A stretch of DNA of 64,000 nucleotides from an uncultured beta proteobacterium (GCA_903845935.1 CAIMZI010000134.1:1-64000), one strand, 5' to 3'; numbered from the stretch's first letter, positions 30,633 to 40,053 are shown. Notes: generated by a model not told the origin, from the letters alone. Numbers and translations are program-made.

Positions 30633-31127
30633 GTGACCAAACCCTTCAAGATTGCGCAATCGGTACTGGTGGTGATTTACACGCCGGCGCTGGACGTGCT
30701 GCTGATCCGCCGTGCCGATACCCAGGACACCGATTTCTGGCAGTCGGTCACCGGCAGCAAGGACGACGAAGCGCATAGCTTTGCCGAGACTGCCATTCGC
30801 GAGGTGCAGGAAGAAACCGGCATCGCCTGCGCAGAGGGCACGCCGTTGGAAGGCTGCCTGCAGGACTGGCAACTGGAAAATGTGTACGACATTTATGCCC
30901 GCTGGCTGCACCGCTACGCTCCCGGCACCGTGCTCAATACCGAGCGCGTGTTCGGTTTGCAGGTGCCAGTCGGCACGCGCGTCACATTGAGCCCGCGCGA
31001 ACACACCCATTACCAGTGGTTGCCCCATCTGGATGCAGCTGCCCTGTGTTTTTCACCTTCGAATGCGGAGGCCATTCTGATGCTGCCGCGCTTCGCCAAG
31101 AATGCCGTGCAGAAAGTAGCACCATGA
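30633..31127 (+). CDS. nudB: Dihydroneopterin triphosphate diphosphatase
   Basis: Nudix enzyme of folate synthesis, removing pyrophosphate from dihydroneopterin triphosphate, the FolE product. The 164-residue protein has the Nudix box SKDDEAHSFAETAIREVQEETG (cited in part as AIREVQEETG) and the NudB-type WQSVTGSKDD lead-in. It starts at a GTG (30633, MTKPFKIAQS); no ATG fits. Next to aspS as in enterobacteria. Its stop overlaps the following start (ATGA at 31124). Confidence 0.9.
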   Translation: MTKPFKIAQSVLVVIYTPALDVLLIRRADTQDTDFWQSVTGSKDDEAHSFAETAIREVQEETGIACAEGTPLEGCLQDWQLENVYDIYARWLHRYAPGTVLNTERVFGLQVPVGTRVTLSPREHTHYQWLPHLDAAALCFSPSNAEAILMLPRFAKNAVQKVAP

Positions 31128-31867
31128 CTGCGTTGCGTGTGGCCACCTACAACATCCACAAGGGCGTGCAGGGTCTGGGGCCCAACCGGCGGCTGGAAAT
31201 TCACAACCTAGGCCATGCGGTGGAGCAGTTCGACGCCGATATCGTCTGCCTGCAAGAGGTGCGCAAAATGCACCGCCAGGAGGCCAGCCATTTCAAGCGC
31301 TGGCCGGATCAGCCGCAGGCCGACTATTTGGCGCCGGAGGGCTATAACGTCGTTTATCGCACCAATGCCATCACCCGCCATGGCGAACACGGTAACGCCA
31401 TGTTGACGCGATGGCCGGTGCTTGCGCACCAGCACGAAGACATGTCGGATCACCGTTTTGAGCAACGTGGCCTGTTGCATTGCGAGGTGCTGGTGGACGG
31501 ACACGCGGTCCATGTGTTGGTGGTGCACCTGGGTCTGATACGCGCCAGCCGAGTGCGTCAGATGGCGCAACTGGCGCAGTTCATTGCACGCGAAATTCCT
31601 GCCGACGCGCCGGTGCTGGTGGCAGGTGACTTCAATGACTGGGGCGCCTTGCTGGCGCAGCCGATGGAAAGCGTGGGGCTGCGCAGCGGCTCCAACGTGC
31701 AGGCGGCTACCTTTCCCTCCCGTATGCCGCTGCTGCAGTTTGACCATATTTTTGTGCGTGGTATGCGGCCGCTGTCGCAGCATGTGCCTAGGGGCCGCAT
31801 CTGGTGGCGCATGTCGGACCATTTGCCCCTGATTGTGGAATGTGAGCTGGTGCCAGGGGAACACTGA
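31124..31867 (+). CDS. Endonuclease/exonuclease/phosphatase family protein (YbhP-like)
   Basis: A 247-residue Mg-dependent phosphoesterase-fold protein: VATYNIHKGVQG, catalytic QEVRK with Glu, the VLVAGDFNDWG segment with Asp/Asn, and the final SDHLPLIVE His. The exact substrate is unknown; membrane-linked relatives lie beside cardiolipin synthases (ybhP-clsB in E. coli), matching the next gene here. It overlaps nudB by four bases and clsB by one. Confidence 0.88.
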   Translation: MTALRVATYNIHKGVQGLGPNRRLEIHNLGHAVEQFDADIVCLQEVRKMHRQEASHFKRWPDQPQADYLAPEGYNVVYRTNAITRHGEHGNAMLTRWPVLAHQHEDMSDHRFEQRGLLHCEVLVDGHAVHVLVVHLGLIRASRVRQMAQLAQFIAREIPADAPVLVAGDFNDWGALLAQPMESVGLRSGSNVQAATFPSRMPLLQFDHIFVRGMRPLSQHVPRGRIWWRMSDHLPLIVECELVPGEH

Positions 31868-33063
31868 TGCCCAATTTTCGGGCCGGTCATAGCGTGCAGT
31901 TGCTGCGCAACGGACAGGCTTTTTTTCCGGCCCTGATTGCAGCGCTGGACGCTGCCACACAGGAGGTGCGCCTGGAGACCTACATCCTGCATGACGACGT
32001 GGCGGGTGAAGCGGTGGTCGGTGCGCTGGCCCGTGCCGGCCTGCGCGGGGTGGCGGTGTATCTGGTGTTTGATGGCATTGGTACCCCCCGCATACCCCTG
32101 CGTTGGACCGAGTTGCTGCAAAACAGCGGGGTGCAATGGCAGCAGTTTTTGCCATTGGGTTCGCTGGGACTGCTCATTCCCGGGCGCTGGCGCCGAATGC
32201 ACCGCAAGCTCTGCGTGGTGGACCGCGTGCAGGCATTTTGCGGCGGCATCAATATTCTGGATGACTTTGTGGAGCTTCAGCACGAACGGCAGACCACGCC
32301 GCGCTTTGACTTCGCGGTGATGGTGCGCGGCCCGCTGGTGGCAGATGCCTGGAACGTCATGGAGCAGTTCTGGAGCCGCTTGCAAACGACGCGCAAACTC
32401 GAGCAAGGGCAGTTTCAGGAGGCCAGGCTAGCACTCGAACGCCTGGTGGCCTTGCCTGTTGCCGAAACCACCGAGCAGCAGAGCGGTGGCGTGCGCGCCG
32501 CCCTGCTGCTGCGCGACAACGTGGGAAATCGCAACCGCATTGAGCGCGCCTATCGGCAAGCGATTGCCCACGCCAGGACCGAGGTGCTAATTGCCAACGC
32601 CTATTTTTTGCCGGGCGCCAAATTGCGCCGCGCCCTGATCCACGCGGTGCAGCGCGGTGTGCGGGTGCGTCTGTTGCTGCAGGGCAAGTACGAGTTCTTT
32701 ATGCAGTTTCATGCGGCCAAACCGTTTTACGGTGCGCTGCTGGATGCAGGGGTGGAAATTTACGAATACCAGGCCGGATATTTGCACGCCAAGGTCGCTG
32801 TGATCGACGGCCGCTGGGCCACCGTGGGCTCGTCCAATCTGGACCCCTTGAGCCTGCTCTTGGCCCGGGAGGCCAATGTGGTGGTGGAAGACGAGGTCTT
32901 TGCGCAATCGCTCAGCGTGCCACTGCGCACTGCGATGGAGCAGCACAGCCGCTTGCTCAACAAGACCCATTTTGAACACCGGCCGCTGTGGCAAAGACTC
33001 AAGGATAGACTGGCCTACAGTTTGATGCGATTGACTCTTTTTTTGAGCGGCAACGACTATTGA
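31867..33063 (+). CDS. clsB: Cardiolipin synthase B
   Basis: Phospholipase-D-family enzyme making cardiolipin at the inner membrane. The 398-residue protein has two HKD motifs: HRKLCVVDRVQAFCGGIN (about 116) and HAKVAVIDGRWATVGSSNLD (about 305). No N-terminal transmembrane helices, as expected for ClsB rather than ClsA. The start overlaps the stop of the preceding phosphoesterase gene (TGATG), indicating coupling. Confidence 0.9.
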   Translation: MPNFRAGHSVQLLRNGQAFFPALIAALDAATQEVRLETYILHDDVAGEAVVGALARAGLRGVAVYLVFDGIGTPRIPLRWTELLQNSGVQWQQFLPLGSLGLLIPGRWRRMHRKLCVVDRVQAFCGGINILDDFVELQHERQTTPRFDFAVMVRGPLVADAWNVMEQFWSRLQTTRKLEQGQFQEARLALERLVALPVAETTEQQSGGVRAALLLRDNVGNRNRIERAYRQAIAHARTEVLIANAYFLPGAKLRRALIHAVQRGVRVRLLLQGKYEFFMQFHAAKPFYGALLDAGVEIYEYQAGYLHAKVAVIDGRWATVGSSNLDPLSLLLAREANVVVEDEVFAQSLSVPLRTAMEQHSRLLNKTHFEHRPLWQRLKDRLAYSLMRLTLFLSGNDY

Positions 33064-33141
33064 ACGGACAGCTGAAAACTTCGTGTTTTGGGGCTTTCCC
33101 ACCCTATAACCCTACCGCGTAAAGGCTGGTACCATCATTCA

Positions 33142-33867
33142 ATGTTAATGAAAATGCAGAGCAGAATGAACCCAAACGAAGCCGACGAGGGGACTCCGGT
33201 TTCCGTCAAAATCCGTGAGCGCATTGCCGCTGCGCGCAAGCGCTTTAACGCCAATGACAATATTGCGCAGTTCATCGAGCCGGGTGAACTGGACTTGTTG
33301 CTCGATGAGGTGGAAGAAAAAATGAAGGGCGTGCTCAGCAGCCTGGTGATAGACACCGAGCGCGACCACAACACCGACAACACCGCCCGCCGAGTGGCCA
33401 AGATGTATCTGCAAGAGGTCTTCAAGGGCCGCTATGTGGCAGCACCCACGATCACCGAATTTCCCAATGCCGAGCATCTGAATGAGCTGATGATTGTCGG
33501 ACCGATCACGGTGCGCAGCGCTTGCAGCCACCACTTCTGCCCGGTGATTGGCCAGATCTGGATCGGCGTGTTGCCCAATGAGCACACCAATGTGATTGGC
33601 CTCTCCAAGTACGCGCGCCTGGCCGAGTGGATCATGGGACGGCCGCAGATTCAGGAAGAGGCCGTGGTGCAACTGGCCGATCTGATTCAGGAAAAAACCC
33701 AGCCCGACGGTCTGGCCATCGTCATGGAAGCCAGCCACTTTTGCATGTCCTGGCGCGGCGTGAAGGATATGGACAGCAAGATGATCAACTCGGTCATGCG
33801 CGGTGCTTTCCTGAAAAATCCGGATCTGCGCCGCGAGTTTTTGTCCCTGATTCCCCGGAAAGGCTGA
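33142..33867 (+). CDS. folE: GTP cyclohydrolase I
   Basis: Converts GTP to dihydroneopterin triphosphate, the first step of folate synthesis. The 241-residue form has the signature HLNELMIVGPITVRSACSHHFCPVIGQ (zinc ligands Cys and His in SACSHHFCP) and the C-terminal ASHFCMSWRGVKD with the third zinc Cys. Start is uncertain: ATGs at 33142, 33148 and 33166 all precede the conserved part; I take the first. A TATAAC box at 33105-33110 may be its -10. A BLUF gene follows by four bases. Confidence 0.94.
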   Translation: MLMKMQSRMNPNEADEGTPVSVKIRERIAAARKRFNANDNIAQFIEPGELDLLLDEVEEKMKGVLSSLVIDTERDHNTDNTARRVAKMYLQEVFKGRYVAAPTITEFPNAEHLNELMIVGPITVRSACSHHFCPVIGQIWIGVLPNEHTNVIGLSKYARLAEWIMGRPQIQEEAVVQLADLIQEKTQPDGLAIVMEASHFCMSWRGVKDMDSKMINSVMRGAFLKNPDLRREFLSLIPRKG

Positions 33868-33871
33868 TCCC

Positions 33872-34294
33872 ATGTTGGTACGTTTGCTCTACGCCAGCCG
33901 CGCGGTCGATCCCTCCTGCAGCGCAGTGGACGACATACTCGCCGAGTGCCGTCACTTCAACCCCATGAGCGGAATCACCGGCATCCTGTGTTACGGCGGC
34001 GGCATCTTTTTGCAGGCCATTGAAGGTGGGCGCATGGCGGTCAGCGAACTCTATGCTCACATCCAGAAAGACGTGCGCCACAAGGATGTGGTGCTGCTGC
34101 AATACGAAGAAATTGATGAGCGCCGTTTTGGTGGCTGGACCATGGGACAGGTCAATATGTCCAAGGTCAACGCCAGCATTCTGCTGAAGTACGCCGAGAA
34201 GGCCGAGTTGGATCCGTACTCGGTGTCGGGGCGTGTGTCCCTGGCCTTGCTCGAGGAACTGATGGCCACCGCGTCCATCATGGGTCGGGCTTAA
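33872..34294 (+). CDS. BLUF-domain blue-light receptor
   Basis: Flavin-binding photoreceptor of 140 residues consisting almost entirely of one BLUF domain. The key residues are all present: Tyr7 (LLYASRA), Asn30 (FNPMSGITG), Gln48 (GIFLQAIEG) and the WTM pair Trp89/Met91 (FGGWTMG). The Tyr-Gln couple needed for the photocycle is therefore intact. A short helical C-terminus (about 95-140) could bind a partner. No effector domain is attached. Its start is four bases after folE's stop, so it is almost certainly co-transcribed with folE. Confidence 0.9.
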   Translation: MLVRLLYASRAVDPSCSAVDDILAECRHFNPMSGITGILCYGGGIFLQAIEGGRMAVSELYAHIQKDVRHKDVVLLQYEEIDERRFGGWTMGQVNMSKVNASILLKYAEKAELDPYSVSGRVSLALLEELMATASIMGRA

Positions 34295-34336
34295 GCGCCG
34301 AATGCTGCTTCGGGAGCTTGCGGAGCGGGTCAGGTC

Positions 34337-35164
34337 ATGACCCAGCTTCTGGGGTGCGATTTTTCCAGCGCTCCGACCCGGCGCAAACCGATTGTGCTGG
34401 CCTGGGGCAGGGTGGTACTGGGCCGGGTGCAATTGCAGCGGCTCGAACGCGTAGAAACCCTGGACGCCTTCAGCGCCCTCCTGGCAAGCGAGGGAGACTG
34501 GCTGGGTGGATTTGATCTGCCCTTTGGCCTGCCGCGGGAACTGCTTGAGAGCCTGGGCTGGCCCATGGAATGGGAGGCCTGCATGCGCCATTACGCGGGT
34601 CTTAGTCGCGCCGAAATCCGTGACTGCTTTGCCGCTTTCTGTGACGCTCGCCCGGTGGGCGGAAAATTTGCCCACCGCGCCACCGACAAGCCGGCCGGCA
34701 GCAGTTCGTCCATGAAATGGGTCAATCCGCCGGTGGCCTATATGCTGCACGCGGGTGTGCCGCGCCTGCTGGAGGCCGGCGTATATCTGCCCGGACTGCT
34801 GCCTGCACCCATGGCACCGGGCAAGGTGGCGCTGGAAGCCTATCCGGGCCTGCTGGCACGCGAAATAGTGGGCTCGCGCAGCTACAAGAGCGACGACCGG
34901 GCCAAGCAAACGCCGGAGCGTCTGATCGCCCGCAAGGACTTGCTTCATGCGCTGGAACTGGGTCAGACACGCCTGGGTTTGCGTCTGAAACTCAGCCATG
35001 CCCAGCACGATGCCCTGGTGGCTGACGCCAGCGGTGACAGCCTGGACGCCACGCTGTGCCTGATGCAGGCGGCCTGGGCGCAAAAGCAGCACGCAGCCGG
35101 CGCGCCACTCTATGGCTTGCCCCCCACCATGGACTGCCTAGAAGGCTGGATTATTAGCGCTTGA
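34337..35164 (+). CDS. DUF429 family protein
   Basis: A 275-residue protein of a widespread family with an RNase H-like fold. It starts MTQLLGCDFSSAPTRRKPIV, with the typical early Asp (GCDFSSAP), the FDLPFGLPRE segment, and later the ALEAYPGLLAREI and HAQHDALVADA motifs. The function is not established; nuclease activity has been suggested from fold. It lies 42 bases after the BLUF gene in the same orientation and converges on the MinD-like gene. Confidence 0.82.
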   Translation: MTQLLGCDFSSAPTRRKPIVLAWGRVVLGRVQLQRLERVETLDAFSALLASEGDWLGGFDLPFGLPRELLESLGWPMEWEACMRHYAGLSRAEIRDCFAAFCDARPVGGKFAHRATDKPAGSSSSMKWVNPPVAYMLHAGVPRLLEAGVYLPGLLPAPMAPGKVALEAYPGLLAREIVGSRSYKSDDRAKQTPERLIARKDLLHALELGQTRLGLRLKLSHAQHDALVADASGDSLDATLCLMQAAWAQKQHAAGAPLYGLPPTMDCLEGWIISA

Positions 35165-35201
35165 AGCACACGCAGTGGCAAGCGTGGGGGCTCTTATTCC
35201 C

Positions 35202-36032
35202 TTAGCGCGGAACGACGACTTCCTGGATCTTCTGTGCCAGTTGCGTGATGGCAAGTGCAGCGGGGCAACCGGGCGCATTCTGGATCAACAACTGACGGCG
35301 CATGATGGCCTGGCGCACCGAGGGGTCGCTCGGAATGTCCCCCATGTGTATCAACCGGATCGCGCGGCCCGGCTCGGTGACCACAAAACGGTCCAGCACC
35401 TGCTGCAATTGCACGGTGATGGCCCGGCCGTCGCCCAGACGGGCGGTCTGGTTGATGACCATGCGGATCACCTGGCGCTTTTGCTGGCCCACCAGCACCT
35501 TGATGGTGGCATAGGCGTCGGTCAGCGAGGTTGGTTCCGGCGTGGCCACCACAATCACTTCCGAGGCCAGCGACACGGCAAACAGCACCACATCCGAAAT
35601 GCCGGCACCGGTGTCGAGCAGCACGATGTCGTAGTGCGGCACCAGGCCACTCATGATGTTGAGAAATTCGTTGCGGACCTCGGGCGTCAGGCGCGAGTAC
35701 TCGACCATGCCCGAGCCGGCCAGCAGCACCGAGAAGCCGCCGGGCGCCTTGACGATGGCGTCTTCCAGCTTGGCCTTGCCCTGGAACACGTCGTGCAGGG
35801 TTACCTTCGGGTAGAGGTTGAGCACCACGTCCAGATTGGCCAGGCCCAGGTCGGCATCCAGCACCAGCACGCGCAGGCCGCGCTTGGCCAGGGCCGCAGC
35901 CAGATTGGCGGACACAAAAGTTTTGCCCACACCGCCCTTGCCGCTGGTGACTGCTACCACCTTGCCCAGGGGCTTTAAGGGAACATCGGGTACTTTGGCA
36001 TCAACTGCCGGTGGATTCACTGCATCAGACAT
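35202..36032 (-). CDS. MinD/ParA-type ATPase (FlhG/MinD-like)
   Basis: Deviant Walker-A ATPase of 276 residues with KGGVGKT at 32-38, DADLGLANLD (FlhG/MinD subfamily), DTGAGISD and VVATPEPTSLTDAYATIK. This is closest in style to FlhG/FleN, which count flagella, but no flagellar or min genes are nearby. No amphipathic C-terminal membrane helix is obvious. The ATG at 36032 is preferred over a TTG one codon upstream. It overlaps the stop of the upstream diguanylate cyclase gene by one base (TGATG), so the two are coupled. Confidence 0.85.
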   Translation of the reverse strand: MSDAVNPPAVDAKVPDVPLKPLGKVVAVTSGKGGVGKTFVSANLAAALAKRGLRVLVLDADLGLANLDVVLNLYPKVTLHDVFQGKAKLEDAIVKAPGGFSVLLAGSGMVEYSRLTPEVRNEFLNIMSGLVPHYDIVLLDTGAGISDVVLFAVSLASEVIVVATPEPTSLTDAYATIKVLVGQQKRQVIRMVINQTARLGDGRAITVQLQQVLDRFVVTEPGRAIRLIHMGDIPSDPSVRQAIMRRQLLIQNAPGCPAALAITQLAQKIQEVVVPR

Positions 36033-36817
36033 CAATTAACCCTCTGGCCAGCGGCAAGCGCTGCGGCATCACCCGACACCGCCTCGATCCAGGCTGGTTC
36101 GCCTTGAGCCAAATGCCCGAACAGCATGTTTTTTTCTTCTGCGCTGACAAATATCTCCTGTTGTGTGTCCAAAATGACCCGGTTTCGGCCTTCGTGTTTG
36201 GCACGATAAAGTTGTACATCGGCACGCTCTGTCCAGAGCGCCTCCGTGGAGCGAACCCACTCCGGTGCGTAGGCGCCACCAATGCTGACCGTGACGTTGA
36301 TGGTCTGGCCCGACGCAATCGGCACGGCCATGTTATGGATGCTCTGTCGAATCCGCTCGGCCACCGTCACACCAAAGAAGGTGTGGCAATTGGGCAGCAC
36401 CACGGCAAATTCCTCGCCGCCATAGCGCGCCACCGTATCCATAGGGCGCACGCATTTGGCCAGGGTTTGTGCCACCGCCAGCAGCACCAGGTCACCCGCG
36501 GGATGGCCATGGGTGTCGTTGACATGCTTGAAATGGTCGATATCCACCATCAGCAGCAAGGCCGGCTCACCCGAGCGCGCCACCATGTCGATGGTTCGGT
36601 CCAGCACCGCGCGAAAATGACGCCGGTTTGCCAGGCCCGTCAGAGGGTCCTTGAGCGACAACTCACACAAGCCGTCAATCACCCGCTGCAAATATTCAAG
36701 CGCCGTCTCGGCTCGACCGGTGGGTGCCAGCGACACATCCCTGTCGAGCAGCGCTCTTGCATCGTCTAGACGCAATTGCTCTATCGCAACAAGGGATGCA
36801 GGAGTTGGTGATGCCAC
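36032..36817 (-). CDS. Diguanylate cyclase (GGDEF domain)
   Basis: Makes cyclic di-GMP. The 261-residue soluble protein has an N-terminal helical part (1-50) with no recognised sensor domain. The GGDEF domain follows: DPLTGLANRRHF, DIDHFKHVND, and the active site as GGEEF at 133-137. An RxxD product-inhibition site (RPMD, 124-127) lies exactly five residues before it, so feedback control is likely. The C-terminal 30 residues lie outside the domain. Start is a GTG. It is coupled to the MinD-like ATPase by overlapping TGATG. Confidence 0.9.
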   Translation of the reverse strand: MASPTPASLVAIEQLRLDDARALLDRDVSLAPTGRAETALEYLQRVIDGLCELSLKDPLTGLANRRHFRAVLDRTIDMVARSGEPALLLMVDIDHFKHVNDTHGHPAGDLVLLAVAQTLAKCVRPMDTVARYGGEEFAVVLPNCHTFFGVTVAERIRQSIHNMAVPIASGQTINVTVSIGGAYAPEWVRSTEALWTERADVQLYRAKHEGRNRVILDTQQEIFVSAEEKNMLFGHLAQGEPAWIEAVSGDAAALAAGQRVN

Positions 36818-36901
36818 TGATGGAATTTATGAAGTTCGGTGGAAAGTCTAACAGCAAGCCCTGAATCTAATGGAAATTTAACGCCCAAAAACCATTGCTT
36901 T

Positions 36902-37663
36902 TTAAGGCCTTGCCGCACGCGCAGCGCAGACCGGGCAGTCCGGATTGCGCGGCAGGCGGATTTCATTCCACTCCATGGCGCGGCCGTCGAGCATCAGCAG
37001 GCGTCCGTTCAAACCGCGTCCGACGCCGGTCACCAGCTTTAAGGCCTCCGCCGCCTGCATGGCGCCAATGATGCCCACCAGCGGTGCAAATACGCCCATC
37101 GTGGCGCAGCGAGCCTCTTCAAAGTCGGCATCCGGCGGGAAGGTGCAGGCGTAACAGGGTGCCTGGGCGTCCCGCGTGTCATAGACGCTGATCTGCCCGT
37201 CGAACTGAATGGCAGCTCCCGATACCAGCGGTTTGCCATGGCGCACACAGGCGGCGTTGACGGCATGGCGGGTTTTGAAGTTGTCGCTGCAGTCCAGCAC
37301 CACATCGGCAGCCTGCACCAAGGCATCCAGGGATTGGGCATCGGCACGGATCTGCAGGGCGTTCACCCGAATCAGTGGATTTAGCTCGTGCAGGGTGTGC
37401 TTGAGGGACTCCACCTTGGGGCTGCCCACCGATGCCGTGCGGTGTGCAATCTGGCGTTGCAAATTGGTCAGATCCACCGTGTCGTGGTCGGTCACCGTGA
37501 TCGTGCCAAGCCCGGCCGCCGCCAAATACATGGCCACCGGCGAGCCCAGGCCGCCGGCGCCAATCACCAGCGCGTGGCCCGCCAGAATGCGTTCCTGGCC
37601 CGTTATGCCAATGTCATCGAGAAGGATGTGTCGCGAGTAGCGCAGCAGCGCCTCATCATGCAT
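36902..37663 (-). CDS. HesA/MoeB/ThiF family E1-like adenylyltransferase
   Basis: Activates the C-terminus of a small sulfur carrier (MoaD or ThiS type) by adenylation. The 253-residue protein has the nucleotide motif VIGAGGLGSPVAMYLAAAG, the DLTNLQRQ motif, the DCSDNFKTRH region, the zinc-binding pairs CYAC and CPVC, and the candidate catalytic Cys in EARCATMGVFAP. MoeB versus ThiF cannot be decided from sequence alone. It lies six bases after the CtpA gene and probably shares its message. Confidence 0.9.
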   Translation of the reverse strand: MHDEALLRYSRHILLDDIGITGQERILAGHALVIGAGGLGSPVAMYLAAAGLGTITVTDHDTVDLTNLQRQIAHRTASVGSPKVESLKHTLHELNPLIRVNALQIRADAQSLDALVQAADVVLDCSDNFKTRHAVNAACVRHGKPLVSGAAIQFDGQISVYDTRDAQAPCYACTFPPDADFEEARCATMGVFAPLVGIIGAMQAAEALKLVTGVGRGLNGRLLMLDGRAMEWNEIRLPRNPDCPVCAARAARP

Positions 37664-37669
37664 GGCGGA

Positions 37670-39106
37670 CTACTCTTCCTTTTGCACTTCCTTGCGCTCT
37701 ACCTGGGTCTTGCTGATTTGCACCGGTTTGCCCTTGAGCTGGTTGATGGCCTGCAGCAGCTGGAAGTCCTTGTCTGAGCCATATTCGGGCGGCTTACGTT
37801 CCGAAGGGGGTTTGCGAGACTCTTCTTCCAGGTGCTTGAGCGCCTCGTCCCTGGCCTTTTCGAGTTCCGGGTTTTTCTTTTCCTCGCCCTGGCCGCTGCT
37901 CAGGTGCTGGGCATAGTCGGCTTCGCGCATGCGCAGCACGGCATAGGGACTGCCTTCCTCGGTGTCATCCACCAGCACGTCGGGGACTATGCCCTTGGCC
38001 TGGATTGAGCGTCCACTAGGCGTGTAGTAGCGCGAGGTGGTGATCTTCAGACCGGTATCTGGCCCCAGGGCGCGAAAGGTCTGCACCGAGCCCTTGCCAA
38101 AGGTCTGGCTGCCCATCAGCGTGGCGCGCTTGTTGTCCTGGAGAGCACCGGCGACGATCTCGCTGGCCGAGGCCGAGCCTTCGTTCACCAGCACAATCAG
38201 CGGCACTTTTTTGAGCTCCTTGGGCAGGCTGGCGATGGTTTCTGCACCCGGAATACCGCGGTAGTCTTCCAGGCTGGCCTTGAGGGTCTGCTTGCTCTCA
38301 GCGGTCTGGCCGTTGGTCGACACCACGGTCACGTTGTCGGGCAGAAAGGCTGAGGAAATGGCGACGGCTGCATTCAATAGGCCACCGGGGTCATTGCGCA
38401 GGTCCAGCACAAAGCCCTTGATCTTCGGGTCCTGGCGATACATGTCGTTGACCATTTTTACAAAGTCATCGACCGTGCGCTCCTGGAACTGGTTCAGGCG
38501 CACCCAGGCATAGCCCGGCTCCACCAGCTTGCCACGCACCGACTTCTGCTTGATCTCCTCGCGGGTGATGCTGACCGGAAAGGTGCGGTTCTCGTCCTTG
38601 CGGTAAATCGTCAGCATGACCTTGGTGGCCGGCTCGCCGCGCATGCGCTTGACCGCCTCGTTCAGTGTCAAGCCTTTGACTGCCGTGTCATCAATTTTGG
38701 TGATCAGGTCATTGGGCTTGAGGCCGGCTCTAAAGGCCGGAGAGTCTTCGATGGGAGACACCACCTTGACCAGGCCGTCTTCCTGTGTAATCTCTATGCC
38801 CACGCCGACAAACTTGCCCGAGGTGCCTTCCTTGAATTCCTTGAAGGACTTCTTGTCAAAATACTGCGAGTGGGGGTCCAGGCTGGAGACCATGCCGGAG
38901 ATGGCATCGGTAATCAGCTTTTTCTCGTCCACCGGCTCCACATAATCGCTCTTGATCATGCCGAAGACCGCAGCCAGCTGCTGGAGTTCTTCCAGTGGCA
39001 GGGGCGCCAGCGCACTGCGCGCCACGGTTTGTAGCGAGACCGTGGTCAGTGCCCCGGCGATCACGCCCAGTGCAACCCAACCGGTAATTTTCAATTTTTG
39101 ACCCAT
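37670..39106 (-). CDS. Carboxy-terminal processing protease (S41 family)
   Basis: Periplasmic serine protease of 478 residues. It has an N-terminal signal anchor (WVALGVIAGALTTVSL, about 10-25), a PDZ domain (about 95-175: GVGIEITQEDGLVKVVSP), and the S41 catalytic domain with Ser in NEGSASASEIVAGAL and Lys in MGSQTFGKGSVQT. The C-terminus is charged and rich in Glu/Lys/Pro. It is CtpA-like; the degraded substrates are not known here. Transcribed before the MoeB/ThiF gene. Confidence 0.92.
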   Translation of the reverse strand: MGQKLKITGWVALGVIAGALTTVSLQTVARSALAPLPLEELQQLAAVFGMIKSDYVEPVDEKKLITDAISGMVSSLDPHSQYFDKKSFKEFKEGTSGKFVGVGIEITQEDGLVKVVSPIEDSPAFRAGLKPNDLITKIDDTAVKGLTLNEAVKRMRGEPATKVMLTIYRKDENRTFPVSITREEIKQKSVRGKLVEPGYAWVRLNQFQERTVDDFVKMVNDMYRQDPKIKGFVLDLRNDPGGLLNAAVAISSAFLPDNVTVVSTNGQTAESKQTLKASLEDYRGIPGAETIASLPKELKKVPLIVLVNEGSASASEIVAGALQDNKRATLMGSQTFGKGSVQTFRALGPDTGLKITTSRYYTPSGRSIQAKGIVPDVLVDDTEEGSPYAVLRMREADYAQHLSSGQGEEKKNPELEKARDEALKHLEEESRKPPSERKPPEYGSDKDFQLLQAINQLKGKPVQISKTQVERKEVQKEE

Positions 39107-39196
39107 AGATGTTCCTGTCTCGTCTCAATATACACGCGGGCGACGCATTTGGCCGCAGCCGATCCAGTCGCCCGTGCTTGATAGGGTCATTTTTAC

Positions 39197-39940
39197 CTAA
39201 GCTTTGCCTTGGGATGCCACCGCTGCTGCGGCCTTGGCAGCCGCTTCGGCGTCGCCCAGGTAATAGTTGCGAATCGGCTTGAGCTCATCATCGAGTTCGT
39301 AGACCAGCGGAATACCGTTGGGGATGTTGACGCCAACAATGGCGTCATCGGCGATGTTGTCCAGGTACTTCACCAGCGCACGGATGGAATTGCCGTGGGC
39401 GGCGATCATCACCCGTTTGCCGGACTTGATGGCAGGAGCCACCGATTCGTTCCAATAGGGCAGCACGCGCGCCACGGTGTCCTTCAGGCATTCGGTCAGC
39501 GGAACCTGGTCTGGCTGCAGCTTGGCGTAGCGCAGATCGGAGCGCTCGCAGCGCGGGTCGGATGCTTCCAGCGCAGGTGGCGGCGTATCGTAGCTTCGGC
39601 GCCATTGCAGCACCTGGGCTTCGCCGTATTGCTTGGCCATGTCGCCCTTGTTGAGCCCCTGCAGTGCGCCGTAATGGCGTTCATTGAGGCGCCAGGAATG
39701 CACCACGGGCAGCCAGGTGCGATCCATCTCGTCCAGGCAGTGCCACAGCGTGCGGGTGGCGCGCTTGAGCACGCTGGTGTAGGCCACATCGAACTCGTAG
39801 CCCTCGGCCTTGAGCAGGCGCCCGGCGTTCTTGGCCTGCTCCACGCCGGCGGGCGTCAGGTCCACGTCGGTCCAGCCGGTAAAGCGGTTTTCAAGGTTCC
39901 AGGTGGATTCGCCGTGGCGAACCAGTACGAGTTTGTGCAT
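39197..39940 (-). CDS. gpmA: 2,3-bisphosphoglycerate-dependent phosphoglycerate mutase
   Basis: Glycolytic enzyme interconverting 3- and 2-phosphoglycerate. The 247-residue protein shows the phospho-His motif [37 protein letters not shown] and the late [16 protein letters not shown]. Length is normal. It is divergent from the rhodanese gene. Confidence 0.95.
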   Translation of the reverse strand: MHKLVLVRHGESTWNLENRFTGWTDVDLTPAGVEQAKNAGRLLKAEGYEFDVAYTSVLKRATRTLWHCLDEMDRTWLPVVHSWRLNERHYGALQGLNKGDMAKQYGEAQVLQWRRSYDTPPPALEASDPRCERSDLRYAKLQPDQVPLTECLKDTVARVLPYWNESVAPAIKSGKRVMIAAHGNSIRALVKYLDNIADDAIVGVNIPNGIPLVYELDDELKPIRNYYLGDAEAAAKAAAAVASQGKA

Positions 39941-40053
39941 GGTTGGGGACTTTGTTCAGGGAATGATTAGCCGGTGTTTAACAAGGCCCGGCCCGCCATT
40001 CTAAAATAAGCCCTTAAGTCTTTCGCAGGTGCGAGGGTACGAACAAGGAACAA

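Noticed and set aside
34717..35025. Extra open frames within the DUF429 gene
   Set aside because: Shadows of the real frame; the DUF429 motifs lie in the frame starting at 34337.
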